The notes: generated by a model from the sequence alone, not told the origin. Shown: positions 27,862-36,754, counted from the stretch's first letter. The stretch is DNA of 56,450 nucleotides from Bryobacterales bacterium (GCA_022823865.1 JAJEHF010000072.1:1-56450); one strand, 5' to 3'. Translations and numbers: made by a program.

Positions 27862-27867
27862 ATTATA
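27862..27867 (-). promoter_or_regulatory. TATAAT -10 box of the fabZ-lpxA-lpxI operon
   Basis: On the minus strand a perfect TATAAT lies 46 bp before the fabZ ATG. The -35 position reads GGCAAT or similar, a weak match. The predicted leader is about 40 nt. Confidence 0.45.
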
Positions 27868-27959
27868 TCCCACGGCCCGGGAAGATTGCCCCGATAGTCC
27901 GGTTAAGGTGTTTGTTTTCAAAGGGATGGATGCGGAGTTCAGCACCCGCAGAGATCCGC

Positions 27960-28982
27960 CTAGTCGCCCGTACGCGAGGCCCCCACAATCTCCGGTTCGT
28001 CCCGGTACTGCTGTTCGCGCGACGACCGCGGCCGTTCCGCGCGCGGCGTGCCGGCGGTCCGCTCGGGAAAGGGCTCGATTGCTTGGCGGCGCTTCTCGAG
28101 CATGATGATCAGGATTCCGAAGGCCACGCACAGCACCCCGATGATCAGCTCCGCCGGCATCGCTTCGGAATAGATCAATGCACTGAACGCGACTCCGAAG
28201 ATCGGGGTGGGGAACACAAACACCGACAGCAGCGCGGGCGAGTTCTTCTCCAGCAGGCGGATCCACAGCACGAATGCGATGCCCACCACACCGAACGAGC
28301 AGTACATCCAAGACACGAACGGCCACAGCGTCAGCGGGCCGACCATCGGCGGCTCGAAGATGGCCGCAAAGAGCAGGAAGACCGGCAGGGAAAACCCGAC
28401 CTGCCAGAAGATCACCCGCAGAGGATGCATGTGCTGCACCAGCCGTTGCGTGTAGACCATGCGACCGCCGATGACCCCGGCAGTGACGAAGGCCAGCACG
28501 TTGCCCAGGATCGGGCGCGGAGCCAGGGTGGGGTCCGGCTGCCCCAGGAACACTATGGCGACGCCCCCGAAGGCCATGGCAAGGCCCGCCAGCCGCTGGC
28601 CGGAAAGATGGTCTCCCGGCACGTAGAAGTGAGCGAACGTGTTGATGAAGACTGGCGCGGCATTGAGCAGGACCGACGCGAACCCGGCCGTTGTCCAGTC
28701 GATGCTCAGGTTCAGCATCGTGATCTGGATCGCGAAAAACACCCCGAGCAGGACCAGGGGGCGGGTCTCGCCCGGCAGCGGCGCGAGGCGGACCCTGCCG
28801 TGGCGAGCCCAGGCCCACAGCACCGGCCATCCCAGCAGCGCCCGCCAGAACGCGTTCCAGGCCGGGGGGAACGTACTGAGGGCAACCTTGATGCCGACGA
28901 TGTTCAGGCCCCACATGGCCGATAGCAGCAGCGCCGTGGCCATCGCGGCCGCGCCCGGCTTCTGAGGAGCCTTAGCGTGCAC
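27960..28982 (-). CDS. EamA-family (DMT) transporter, second of a pair
   Basis: A 340-residue protein from the GTG at 28982, which has GGGAG 7 nt upstream and overlaps the preceding gene by 11 bp; an ATG at 28943 is an alternative. It has about ten membrane helices in two EamA repeats (LLSAMWGLNIVGIKVAL...; then VLAFVTAGVIGGRMVYTQRLVQ...), and a charged C-terminal tail of about 40 residues. Such transporters often export amino acids or metabolites. It is a paralogue of the preceding gene (shared MVYTQR/IVYTQR and VRVxIWQ-like positions), so a tandem duplication is likely. Confidence 0.9.
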   Translation of the reverse strand: MHAKAPQKPGAAAMATALLLSAMWGLNIVGIKVALSTFPPAWNAFWRALLGWPVLWAWARHGRVRLAPLPGETRPLVLLGVFFAIQITMLNLSIDWTTAGFASVLLNAAPVFINTFAHFYVPGDHLSGQRLAGLAMAFGGVAIVFLGQPDPTLAPRPILGNVLAFVTAGVIGGRMVYTQRLVQHMHPLRVIFWQVGFSLPVFLLFAAIFEPPMVGPLTLWPFVSWMYCSFGVVGIAFVLWIRLLEKNSPALLSVFVFPTPIFGVAFSALIYSEAMPAELIIGVLCVAFGILIIMLEKRRQAIEPFPERTAGTPRAERPRSSREQQYRDEPEIVGASRTGD

Positions 28983-29904
28983 GCGAAGACTCCCGGACCC
29001 GCACCTTGGTGACGATCGCAATGCCCGCGGCCACCGCTACGGCACCTGCCAGCAGGCGCCCGGTGATCTGCTCGTCGAACAGCGCCGCTGCGAGAAAGAT
29101 GCCGAAGATGGGAACGCTAAAGGTGTACATCGCGAGATTTCCGGCACTGTAGATCCTGAGCAGGCTCGTCCACGAGACGAAGCAGAAGCCCGCCACGACG
29201 ACGGCTTGGTAGAGAATCGCCAGCACCGGCTCGTACGACAGCGGCTGGAGTAGCGGCTCTTCGAACGCCAGCGCCAGCGCGAGAAAGCCGGGCAGCGACA
29301 GCACCATCTGCCAGATCACGGGCCGGTACGCGCCCACGCGGCGCACCATGCGCTGCGTGTACACGATGCGCAGCGCGAGCAGGAATGACGAGACGAGCAT
29401 CAGCGGGTTGCCGAGCACCGGATTCGGGGCAAGGGCCGCGTCCGGCTGTCCGAACATCACGTACGAAATGCCCCCGAAGGCGATGGCCAGCCCGACCAGC
29501 CTGCTCGCGCTGAGCCGGTCGGCTTTCACGAAGTGGTGGCTGAGCAGGTTGACCATCACGGGGTTGGTGTTGAGCAGGATCACGGCGTAGGCCGGCGACG
29601 TGTAGAACACCGCCAGGTTGAAGATCGCGATCTGGGCCGTGAACATCGCCCCCAGAAGCAGGAAGTCACGCAGCTGGCCGCGCTCGAGCCAGAACGGCTT
29701 GCGCATCAACCAGGCCCACGCCGAAACCGCCAGGGCCCCGATGGCCATGCGCCAGAAAGCGCTCCAGAACGGCGGGATGGTGGCCAGCCCGAACTTGATC
29801 GAGACAATGTTGCCGCTCCAGAAGAAACTGATCAGCAGCGCGAACAGCCCGACCTTCCATGTGAGGGGGCGCGTGGCAGCGAGGCGGGCCGGGGCAGGAC
29901 TCAT
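28972..29904 (-). CDS. EamA-family (DMT) transporter, first of a pair
   Basis: A 310-residue protein with ten predicted helices in two EamA repeats: LFALLISFFWSGNIVSIKFGLA opens the first, LLALRIVYTQRMVRRVGAYRPVIWQM the second. The ATG at 29904 overlaps the stop of the upstream dehydrogenase gene by 4 bases (ATGA). Both EamA genes lie in an aminotransferase-dehydrogenase run, which suggests movement of an amino acid or a keto/hydroxy acid; direction and substrate are inference. Confidence 0.92.
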   Translation of the reverse strand: MSPAPARLAATRPLTWKVGLFALLISFFWSGNIVSIKFGLATIPPFWSAFWRMAIGALAVSAWAWLMRKPFWLERGQLRDFLLLGAMFTAQIAIFNLAVFYTSPAYAVILLNTNPVMVNLLSHHFVKADRLSASRLVGLAIAFGGISYVMFGQPDAALAPNPVLGNPLMLVSSFLLALRIVYTQRMVRRVGAYRPVIWQMVLSLPGFLALALAFEEPLLQPLSYEPVLAILYQAVVVAGFCFVSWTSLLRIYSAGNLAMYTFSVPIFGIFLAAALFDEQITGRLLAGAVAVAAGIAIVTKVRVRESSRAR

Positions 29905-32825
29905 CCCGAGTCCTTGAGGCTGTCGCAGAGGATTTCGGCCACGTGCCGGGCCGTTCGATTCGTGAAGTGGTCGATCTGCTGGCGGCAGGACACGCCGCTG
30001 ACAGCGATCTCCGTGTCGGCACCGGCAGAATTCACTGCCGGGAAAAGCCGCTCCGCTCCGATCTTGTTGGAGATCTCGTAGTGGCCTTTCTCGAAGCCGA
30101 AGGACCCGGCCATTCCGCAGCAGCCGGAATTGATCTCTTCCACGCGCTGCCCGGGCACGAGCTCGAGGGTTCGCAGGGTCGCCCGCGTGCCGATCTGGGC
30201 CTTTTGGTGGCAATGCCCGTGGTACAGGACGTCGCGCTCCAGGGGCTGCCAGTCGATGTCGAGCTCGCCTCGGCCGGCCAGTTGCTGCAAGAGCTCTTCC
30301 AGCATCACGGCCTTGGCGGCGACCCGCTTGGCCTCGTCGCCCGGCACCAGCTCCGGGTATTCTTCCCGCAGCGTGAGCAGGCAACTGGGCTCGCAGCCGA
30401 CGATCTGCGTGTCGCCGCTGGCGACTGAGTCGAGTTCGCGCACGTTGTGGACGGCCGCCTCGCGGGTGTCTTCCAGCAGGCCGTGCGAGAGCATCGGCCG
30501 GCCGCAGCAGCGGTGGTCGGCCAGCCGGACTTCATAACCTGCAGACTCGAGCAGCGCGACCGCCGACTTGCCGACCTCCGGGTAGTTGAAGTTCATGAAG
30601 CAGTCGTCCAGCAGGACCACCTCTCCCCGCTTGGCGGTGCGCGCTCTGGCGGGACGGCGAGCGAACCAGTCGCGGAAGGTTTGCACGGCCATCTTGGGCG
30701 GTGTCCGCCTGCGGTCGACCTGCAGGACGGCCTCGTTCAGCCATCGCACGGGAGGCAGGGCGCCTACGAAATTGAACAGGCGCGGCACCTTGCCGGCCAG
30801 GCGGTAGATGCGCTCGATGTGCCCGAAGGCCTTGGCCTTCAGCGGCACGCCGTGCTCGTTGTAGTAGTGGGACAGCCACTCGTACTTGATCTTGGCCATG
30901 TCCACGTTGGACGGGCACTCGGTCTTGCACGCCTTGCAGGCCAGGCACAGATCGAGCACGTCGTGCATGCGGCGCGACGTGAACTCCTCGGGCGGAAGCG
31001 TCCCGGACAGGGCGGCGCGCAAAGCGTTGGCGCGGCCGCGCGTGGAGTGCTCCTCGTCCATCGTGGCGTGGTAGGAGGGGCACATCGTGCCCGTCATGCG
31101 CTTGCGGCAGACGCCCGCGCCGTTGCACAGCTCGATCGCCCGGTCGAACCCTCCCTCGCCGGAAAAGTCCAGCGTCGTCGTCACTTGGCGCATCTCGTAG
31201 TCCGCGCCCCAGCGCAGGTCATCGGTGAGTTCGGGAGCGTTGACCACCTTTCCCGGATTGAGGATGTTGTGCGGGTCCATGGCCCGCTTCAAGTCCAGGA
31301 AGCCTTGGTAGATCTTGTCGCCGAAGAGCCACTGGTTGTACTTGCTGCGGGCGATGCCGTCGCCGTGCTCGCCGGACATCGAGCCGCCGTAATTCATCAC
31401 GATGCCGAAGACTTCGTCGGCGATCGCGGCCATCTTGCGCACTTCTGCCGGATCCTTGAGATTGACCATCGGACGGACGTGCAGGCAGCCCACCGAGGCG
31501 TGGCCGTAGTAGCCGCCGTGGGCTTCGTACCTCTCGAGAATGTTGCGAAAGTCCCTCAGGAAGCTGCCCATCTGCTGGATGGGCACGGCCGGGTCCTCCA
31601 CGAATGCGATCGGCTTGTGGTCGCCCTTCACCGACATCAGGATGCCCAGGGCTTCCTTGCGCACGCCCCAGACCTGTGCTTGCCTGGCCCGGTCGCTGAT
31701 CGGCAAGTAGCCAAAACCGGTGCGGTTCCGCTCCAGCAAGTTGCGCAGGGCGCTGAGCTTGGCGTCGACCTCGCCCGCGGTCTCGCCGTGGTACTCCACG
31801 ACCATCAGGGCCTGGGCGTGTTGGTCGACCCAGTCGAGCTTGCCCGCAAACGACGGGTTGGCGCGGGCGTTGTTGAGAATGAACTCGTCGATCAGCTCCG
31901 CCGCGGACGGGTTGGTCGAAACGATCATCTCGGCGGCGTCGACCGCGGCGAAGACCGAGTCGAAATGCACCACGAGGATGCCTTTGCAGGCGGGCGAGCG
32001 GACAATGCGCAGCTTTGCCTCGGTGACCACGGCCAGGGTCCCCTCGCAGCCGACCACGACCCTGCTGAGGTTGAGCGGGCCGGGGCGGCTGGAGTAGCCG
32101 GCGCCGAAGGCGTCGCCGTCTTGCACGAGTTCGTCCAGGTTGTAGCCGCTGACGCGCCGCAGGATCTGCGGGAACCTGGTCAAGACCTCGTCGCGGTACT
32201 GTGCTCCGATCTGGGGTAGCTTGCGGTACAGGGAGGCCACGAAATCGTCCCCCCTGCCGAGTGCAGCCAAATCGCGGTTCGCGACTGGCTTCAGCCACGC
32301 TTCGGAGCCGTCGGCGAACACGCAGCGGAGTTCCAGCACGTGATCGATCGTCTTGCCGTACAGGATCGAGTGCGAACCGGCCGAGTTGTTGCCGATCATG
32401 CCGCCGATGGTGCCGCGGCTCGCGGACGACGTGTTGGGGCCGAACTGATAGCCCAGCGGCCTCAGGTGCCGGCCCAGCTGGTCTTGGACGACGCCCGGCT
32501 GGATGCGCACCCAGCCCTCCTCGAGGTTGGTCTCGAGGATGCCGTTCATGTACTTGGCGAAATCGATATGGACGGCCTCGCCCACGGTCTGGCCGGACAG
32601 GCTCGTGGCCCCGCCGCGCGGCAGGACAGGCACTCGATGCTGCGAGCAGAGCTGGAGCAGCGACCTGACGTCTCCGTGGTGTCTGGGGATGACCGCTCCG
32701 ATCGGCTCGATCTGCCACACCGAGGCGTCGGTGGAGTAAAAGACGCGCGAGTAGCGGTCGAAGCGCACCTCGCCCTCGATCCGGCGGCTGATCTGTGCAG
32801 CGAGGTCGCTCGGGTATGCGGACAT
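29901..32825 (-). CDS. ydiJ: YdiJ-type FAD-linked oxidase with 4Fe-4S and CCG domains
   Basis: A 974-residue fusion of a GlcD-like FAD oxidase (residues about 1-530: PCMH fold around VLPRGGATSLSGQTVG, then the FAD-oxidase C-domain with HASVGCLHVRPMVNL and GGSMSGEHGDGIARS), a ferredoxin-like domain (DLCLACKACKTECPSNVDM), and two CCG cysteine-rich domains (HRCCGRPMLS; NSGCCGMAGSFGFE). This is the architecture of YdiJ, a D-2-hydroxyglutarate/D-2-hydroxy acid dehydrogenase feeding the electron chain. It overlaps the following EamA gene by 4 bases and starts 60 bp after an aminotransferase gene, so the pair may act on the same carbon chain (amino acid to keto acid, hydroxy acid to keto acid). Confidence 0.93.
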   Translation of the reverse strand: MSAYPSDLAAQISRRIEGEVRFDRYSRVFYSTDASVWQIEPIGAVIPRHHGDVRSLLQLCSQHRVPVLPRGGATSLSGQTVGEAVHIDFAKYMNGILETNLEEGWVRIQPGVVQDQLGRHLRPLGYQFGPNTSSASRGTIGGMIGNNSAGSHSILYGKTIDHVLELRCVFADGSEAWLKPVANRDLAALGRGDDFVASLYRKLPQIGAQYRDEVLTRFPQILRRVSGYNLDELVQDGDAFGAGYSSRPGPLNLSRVVVGCEGTLAVVTEAKLRIVRSPACKGILVVHFDSVFAAVDAAEMIVSTNPSAAELIDEFILNNARANPSFAGKLDWVDQHAQALMVVEYHGETAGEVDAKLSALRNLLERNRTGFGYLPISDRARQAQVWGVRKEALGILMSVKGDHKPIAFVEDPAVPIQQMGSFLRDFRNILERYEAHGGYYGHASVGCLHVRPMVNLKDPAEVRKMAAIADEVFGIVMNYGGSMSGEHGDGIARSKYNQWLFGDKIYQGFLDLKRAMDPHNILNPGKVVNAPELTDDLRWGADYEMRQVTTTLDFSGEGGFDRAIELCNGAGVCRKRMTGTMCPSYHATMDEEHSTRGRANALRAALSGTLPPEEFTSRRMHDVLDLCLACKACKTECPSNVDMAKIKYEWLSHYYNEHGVPLKAKAFGHIERIYRLAGKVPRLFNFVGALPPVRWLNEAVLQVDRRRTPPKMAVQTFRDWFARRPARARTAKRGEVVLLDDCFMNFNYPEVGKSAVALLESAGYEVRLADHRCCGRPMLSHGLLEDTREAAVHNVRELDSVASGDTQIVGCEPSCLLTLREEYPELVPGDEAKRVAAKAVMLEELLQQLAGRGELDIDWQPLERDVLYHGHCHQKAQIGTRATLRTLELVPGQRVEEINSGCCGMAGSFGFEKGHYEISNKIGAERLFPAVNSAGADTEIAVSGVSCRQQIDHFTNRTARHVAEILCDSLKDSG

Positions 32826-32885
32826 AGGTCAGGCTCGCGACCGGCAGGACGCGTCTGCTGCGTCCGAGATCCGCACGCTGCGGCT

Positions 32886-34103
32886 TCAGGCGAGCGCTTG
32901 CCGGATCCGCCGACTCAGGCGGGACAGGCCGATATCAATATTTTCGTCTCTTACGTTCGAAAAAGAAAGTCGCAGGGCATTGGACCGTCCCGCTTCGGCG
33001 AAGAACGGCCCTCCGGGAATGAAGGCGACTTGATCCTGTTCGAGGCTGTCGTGGAGCAAGCCGAGCGCGTCGATGCCCTCGGGCAGGTCCAGCCACTGAA
33101 ACAAGCCGCCCCGCGCGGCGCGCCAGCGCGCCAGGCCGGAAAAGTGCTCTCGCAGGGCGGTCTGCATCGTGCGGGCCTTGGCAGTGTAGAAGTCGCGGGC
33201 CAGGGCTGCCTGGGCCGGCATCCAGCCCCGTTCGAGGAACTCCAGCACCAGCCGCTGGCTCAGCGTCGGCGTGCACAGGTCGCCGGTCTCCTTGCAGTAC
33301 TCGATCCGCTGGATGATCTCGGCCGGGCCGTGCATCCACGCCACGCGCAGTCCGGGAGCGAGGATCTTGGAGAACGTCGAGACGTAGATCACGTGGCCGC
33401 TATCGGCGCAAGACTTGATCGGCGCCAGGGCCTGGGGATCGACCCCGTCGAAGTAGAGCTCGCCGTACGCGTCGTCTTCCAGGACCACTATTCCTGCTTG
33501 GCGCGACAGGTCGCAGAGTGCCCGCCGCCGGGCTTGCGACCACACCGTCCCGGCCGGGTTTTGAAAGTTCGGAACCACGTAGATGAGCTTGCACGGGTGG
33601 CCTTGGGAGCGCGCCTCGGCGATGCGCCGAGCGAGGTGGCCCAAGTCCATGCCGTCCTCGTCGCACTCGACTGCGAACAGCTTGGCCCGAAAGTTCTCGA
33701 AGGACGACATCGCGCCGATAAAGCTCGGCGTCTCCACGAAGACCGCGTCGCCCGGGTCGAGCAGCACCCTGGCGATGAAATCCAGGCCCTGCTGGGAGCC
33801 GCTGGCGAGCAGGGTCTCGGCCGGGGTGGACTCCACGCCCTTGAGCGAGCGGTCTCGCTCGCAGACCGCTTGGATAAGCTCCGCGTTGCCGCGGGTCACG
33901 GAGTACTGGAAAACATGGCCGCGCTCGCGCTCGACCAGATCGTGGAGAATCTGGCGCAACTTCTCGTGCGGAAAGGTCTGCGCGTTGGGCGAGCCGGCGG
34001 CGAACGAGATCACGTGCGGCTGGTTGACCAAGCCGGTGAGCTGGCGGATCAGCGACGAGCGCATCACGCGCGCGTCCCGCGACAGCATCTCGTCCGGATT
34101 CAT
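32886..34103 (-). CDS. PLP-dependent class I/II aminotransferase, 2-aminoadipate/LysN type
   Basis: A 405-residue fold-type I enzyme. FAAGSPNAQTFP and the ASGSQQGLDFIAR cofactor-phosphate region, VPNFQNPAGTVWS, LEDDAYGELYFDG (Asp of the PLP ring) and STFSKILAPGLRVAW (the PLP lysine) match the LysN/MocR-like aminotransferases, without the GntR DNA-binding domain. These act on 2-aminoadipate, aromatic or branched-chain amino acids. A -10-like TACGCT ends 6 nt before the ATG with no Shine-Dalgarno sequence, so the mRNA may be leaderless. First gene of the run with ydiJ and the two EamA transporters. Confidence 0.9.
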   Translation of the reverse strand: MNPDEMLSRDARVMRSSLIRQLTGLVNQPHVISFAAGSPNAQTFPHEKLRQILHDLVERERGHVFQYSVTRGNAELIQAVCERDRSLKGVESTPAETLLASGSQQGLDFIARVLLDPGDAVFVETPSFIGAMSSFENFRAKLFAVECDEDGMDLGHLARRIAEARSQGHPCKLIYVVPNFQNPAGTVWSQARRRALCDLSRQAGIVVLEDDAYGELYFDGVDPQALAPIKSCADSGHVIYVSTFSKILAPGLRVAWMHGPAEIIQRIEYCKETGDLCTPTLSQRLVLEFLERGWMPAQAALARDFYTAKARTMQTALREHFSGLARWRAARGGLFQWLDLPEGIDALGLLHDSLEQDQVAFIPGGPFFAEAGRSNALRLSFSNVRDENIDIGLSRLSRRIRQALA

Positions 34104-34109
34104 GCTGGC

Positions 34110-34115
34110 AGCGTA
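34110..34115 (-). promoter_or_regulatory. TACGCT -10-like box directly before the aminotransferase start
   Basis: On the minus strand TACGCT ends 6 nt before the ATG at 34103 and no ribosome binding site intervenes. Part of the leaderless set described in the findings. Confidence 0.35.
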
Positions 34116-34160
34116 GCAGAGAGCCGGCGCGGCACACCGCCCGCCTGAACTTCGGCCCGC

Positions 34161-35054
34161 CTAGCCGCGCGGGTGGTAGCTGTCGTAGATCTTGCGCATC
34201 CGGGACCGCAGCACGTGCGTGTAGATCTGCGTCGTGGAGATGTCCGCGTGCCCCAGCATCAGCTGGAGGCTGCGCAGGTCTGCCCCGCGCTCCAGCAGGT
34301 GTGTCGCGAAGCTGTGCCGCAGCACGTGGGGCGTGATCCGCTTGTTGATGCCGGCGACAAGGCCGTACTTGCGCAGCAGCTTCCAAAACGCCTGCCGCGA
34401 CATCGAACTGCCGAGGGAGGTGACGAACAGGAATTCCGAGGAGGCGTTCTTGAGGATCGCCCGCCGATGCTGTTCGACGTAGCTCTCGATCGCCTCAAGG
34501 GCCGTCCTGCCGACCGGGACCAGGCGCGTCTTGTTGCCCTTGCCAAGCGTGCGCACTATCCCCGTCTTGGAGTCGAGGTCGGACAGGCGCACCGCGACCA
34601 GCTCCGAAACCCGCAGCCCGGTTGCGTACAGCAGTTGCAGCATCGCCAGATCGCGGCTGCCCAGAGGTGTCTCGGGCGGCGGCGCGGCGAGCAGCTGGTC
34701 AACCTCGTCATAGGTGAGGAACTTCGGCAGCGTCTTCCACTTGCCCGGAGAAGCGAGGTTGGCCGAGGGATCCTCGACGACCTGGCCTTGGTCCACCAGG
34801 TAGCGATACAGGCTGCGAATGCTGCTGAGATACCGAGCGACCGACCGGGCGCTCAGGCCAGCCTCGTAGAGCGCGTCGAGAAAACCCCTCAGGTCGGCGT
34901 TGCTGGCCCCCGAGATGCGTCCGTCGCGCTCGGCCAGGAAGTCTGAGAGGCGGGTCAGATCGCGGCGATACGCGGCGATGCTGTTCGCGGACAGGCCCTT
35001 TTCGACACTGGCGTAGGCTAGGAATTCCTGCAGTGAGGAGTCTGCCCGCCCCAC
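34161..35054 (-). CDS. xerD: XerD-like tyrosine recombinase
   Basis: Core-binding N-domain (SLQEFLAYASVEKGLSANSI, ARYLSSIRSLYRYLVDQG) and C-terminal catalytic domain with the full R-H-R-H-Y set: LYATGLRVSEL (Arg), ITPHVLRHSFATHLLERG (His, Arg), LMLGHADISTTQIYTHV (His, Tyr). The GTG at 35054 gives 297 residues, the usual XerD length, and follows TATGAT by 6 nt; upstream ATGs would add about 17-31 residues of unlikely content. XerD with XerC resolves chromosome dimers at dif. No partner, attachment site or integrated element is seen here, so a chromosomal role is likelier than an integrase role. Confidence 0.92.
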   Translation of the reverse strand: MGRADSSLQEFLAYASVEKGLSANSIAAYRRDLTRLSDFLAERDGRISGASNADLRGFLDALYEAGLSARSVARYLSSIRSLYRYLVDQGQVVEDPSANLASPGKWKTLPKFLTYDEVDQLLAAPPPETPLGSRDLAMLQLLYATGLRVSELVAVRLSDLDSKTGIVRTLGKGNKTRLVPVGRTALEAIESYVEQHRRAILKNASSEFLFVTSLGSSMSRQAFWKLLRKYGLVAGINKRITPHVLRHSFATHLLERGADLRSLQLMLGHADISTTQIYTHVLRSRMRKIYDSYHPRG

Positions 35055-35060
35055 AAGCCA

Positions 35061-35066
35061 ATCATA
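35061..35066 (-). promoter_or_regulatory. TATGAT -10 box directly before xerD
   Basis: On the minus strand TATGAT is followed by 6 nt and then the GTG start, with no Shine-Dalgarno sequence. It supports the GTG at 35054 as the true start and a leaderless mRNA. Confidence 0.45.
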
Positions 35067-35090
35067 CCGGACTGCTTGTGGGAGCCCAGC

Positions 35091-35119
35091 TTGACACCCC
35101 TGCATGTGCGTACTAGCAT
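35091..35119 (+). promoter_or_regulatory. Promoter TTGACA - 17 bp - TAGCAT
   Basis: A consensus -35 (TTGACA, 35091-35096), a 17-bp spacer and TAGCAT (35114-35119). It points into the gene at 35151; transcription would start near 35126. A closely similar promoter occurs upstream of tsaD (36755-36783). Confidence 0.6.
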
Positions 35120-35150
35120 GGCGAATGGCCAAACATTTCGGGGGCAATTG

Positions 35151-35648
35151 TTGAATTCTACGGCCAAGAAGGTCTACGTGCGACGCTTCGGGCTCGACAA
35201 GGTCGAGGGCTGGGTGGACCCCCAGCAGTACCTGAGCGGCGCCGGGATCGAGCTGATGACGCGCACGGCCGAGCAGGCCGTCATCCCGTACGACCAGGTG
35301 CGAGCGGTGTACTTTGTCCGGGAGTTCGACAAGGATCCCGAGCGCGACCAGCGCAAGGAGTTCGTCTCCCGGCCGAAGCTCGGCGGGCTTTGGATTCGCC
35401 TGCGTTTCGTGGACGGCGGGGAGCTAGAGGGCGTGATCCCCAACGACCTGCGCGTGCTCGGCGCCTCGGGCGTCACGTTGACGCCGCCCGACTCCAGGGG
35501 GCTTGCTTGGCGCGTGTTCGTGCCGCAAGCAGCCGTGGAGGAATGTGCCGTGATGGGGGTCATCGGCAAGCCGGCCGCCTTCCCCCGCCGGCCCAAGCCG
35601 CGCAAGACGGCGCCCGGGCAACTGGATCTGTTCGCCCCGCCCGCCTGA
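35151..35648 (+). CDS. Two-domain conserved hypothetical protein between xerD and trxB
   Basis: A soluble protein of 165 residues. It seems to be a tandem of two similar beta-rich domains: KKVYVRRFGLDKVEGWVDP...VIPYDQVRAVYFVREFD, then LWIRLRFVDGGELEGVIPNDL...GLAWRVFVPQAAVEECAVMGVIG, with a basic proline-rich end. The look is that of DUF6982-type proteins of Acidobacteriota, but this is not certain. The TTG at 35151, with GGGGG 6 nt upstream, is preferred as start: an ATG at 35118 lies inside the -10 box of the promoter at 35091-35119 and could not be in the mRNA. trxB converges with it, 22 bp away. Confidence 0.6.
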   Translation: MNSTAKKVYVRRFGLDKVEGWVDPQQYLSGAGIELMTRTAEQAVIPYDQVRAVYFVREFDKDPERDQRKEFVSRPKLGGLWIRLRFVDGGELEGVIPNDLRVLGASGVTLTPPDSRGLAWRVFVPQAAVEECAVMGVIGKPAAFPRRPKPRKTAPGQLDLFAPPA

Positions 35649-35670
35649 CCCCGGCGGCGGCGCGGCCGGG

Positions 35671-36591
35671 CTAGCCCTCGGCTTCCAGCAGTCGTTCCGC
35701 CTCGATGGCGGCCTTGCAGCCCGCGCCGGCAGCCGTGATGGCCTGCCGGTAGACTCTGTCCTCGACGTCACCGGCGTGGAAGACGCCCGGGATGTTTGTC
35801 CGCGCTCCGCCTTGCGACACGATGTAGCCCTGCTCGTCAAGGTCGAGCTGGCCCTTGAAGACATCCGTGTTGGGCACGTGCCCGATGGCTAGGAACAGCG
35901 CACTGGTCTTGTGGTCCCATTCCTTGCCGTTGACGGTGCTGCGCAATCGCAGGCCGGTCACGGCCTTGGCTGCGGGATCGGCGACCTCCGTGACGGTCGC
36001 GTTGGTGATCCAGCTGATCTTCTCGTTGGCCCGCGCGCGGTCCAGCATGATCTTCGAGGCCCGGAATTCCTCGCGGCGGTGCACGATGGTCACCTCGGTG
36101 GCGAACTTGGTCAGGAACAACGCTTCTTCCATGGCACTGTCGCCGCCGCCAATGACGGTCACCGGCTGTCCGCGGAAGAAGAACCCGTCGCACGTCGCGC
36201 ACGAGCTGACGCCATGCCCGACCAAGGCCTGCTCCGATGGCAGCCCAAGCCAGCGGGCGGACGCCCCGGAAGCGATGATGAGCGTCTGCGCCTCGAGCTG
36301 CTCGTCGCCGATCCAGAGCTTGAACGGCCGGGACGACAGATCCGCGCGCGTTACCGCGCCGTGCCTGTAGGTGGCCCCGAAACGCTGCGCTTGCTGCTTC
36401 ATGCGATCGACCAGATCCGGCCCCATGATGCCTTCCGGAAACCCGGGATAGTTTTCCACGTCAGTGGTCAGCGTCAGCTGCCCGCCCGCTTCCAGGCCCT
36501 CGACCACCAAGGGTTCCAAGCTTGCACGCGCCGCATAGATGGCGGCGGTGCTCCCGGCGCAGCCGGAGCCGATCACAATCACTTTGTACAT
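35671..36591 (-). CDS. trxB: Thioredoxin reductase TrxB
   Basis: A 306-residue FAD/NADPH enzyme that reduces thioredoxin. FAD site VIVIGSGCAGSTAAIYAAR (Cys where Pro is usual), redox disulfide SSCATCDGFFF (Cys131, Cys134), NADPH site VIGGGDSAMEEALFLTK with HRREEFRAS, and the C-terminal FAD-binding GVFHAGDVEDRVYRQAITAAGAG. The ATG at 36591 is chosen because the Rossmann strand begins right after it. A TAGAAT -10-like box lies about 32 nt upstream. Confidence 0.96.
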   Translation of the reverse strand: MYKVIVIGSGCAGSTAAIYAARASLEPLVVEGLEAGGQLTLTTDVENYPGFPEGIMGPDLVDRMKQQAQRFGATYRHGAVTRADLSSRPFKLWIGDEQLEAQTLIIASGASARWLGLPSEQALVGHGVSSCATCDGFFFRGQPVTVIGGGDSAMEEALFLTKFATEVTIVHRREEFRASKIMLDRARANEKISWITNATVTEVADPAAKAVTGLRLRSTVNGKEWDHKTSALFLAIGHVPNTDVFKGQLDLDEQGYIVSQGGARTNIPGVFHAGDVEDRVYRQAITAAGAGCKAAIEAERLLEAEG

Positions 36592-36754
36592 GGGTGTCGT
36601 CCGCGCGATGGCGGCAAATTTCATTCTATCGACACGGGCCTTGACGGCCTTCCGGGCCGGAGGCGCCAAACGTGGGCCGGCACGCCGCGGCCCTCAGCCG
36701 TCGGCCGGGCTGCTGGATGGCTGCGCGAACTCCAGACGCGGCCCATTCGGGGGA
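36592..36754. other. Divergent spacer with hairpins, upstream of tsaD
   Basis: Contains the trxB promoter-like TAGAAT (minus strand, near 36628) and two GC-rich inverted repeats (GGCC-N5-GGCC near 36648; GGGCCG-N8-CGGCCC near 36673). No gene. Confidence 0.3.

Noticed and set aside
27321..28925. 534-residue open frame on the plus strand
   Set aside because: Antisense to lpxA, fabZ and an EamA transporter, and crosses their gene boundaries.
30447..32219. 590-residue open frame on the plus strand
   Set aside because: It is antisense to ydiJ; the minus-strand product has clear FAD and Fe-S motifs, while the antisense product has none. GC-rich codon use creates such long antisense frames.
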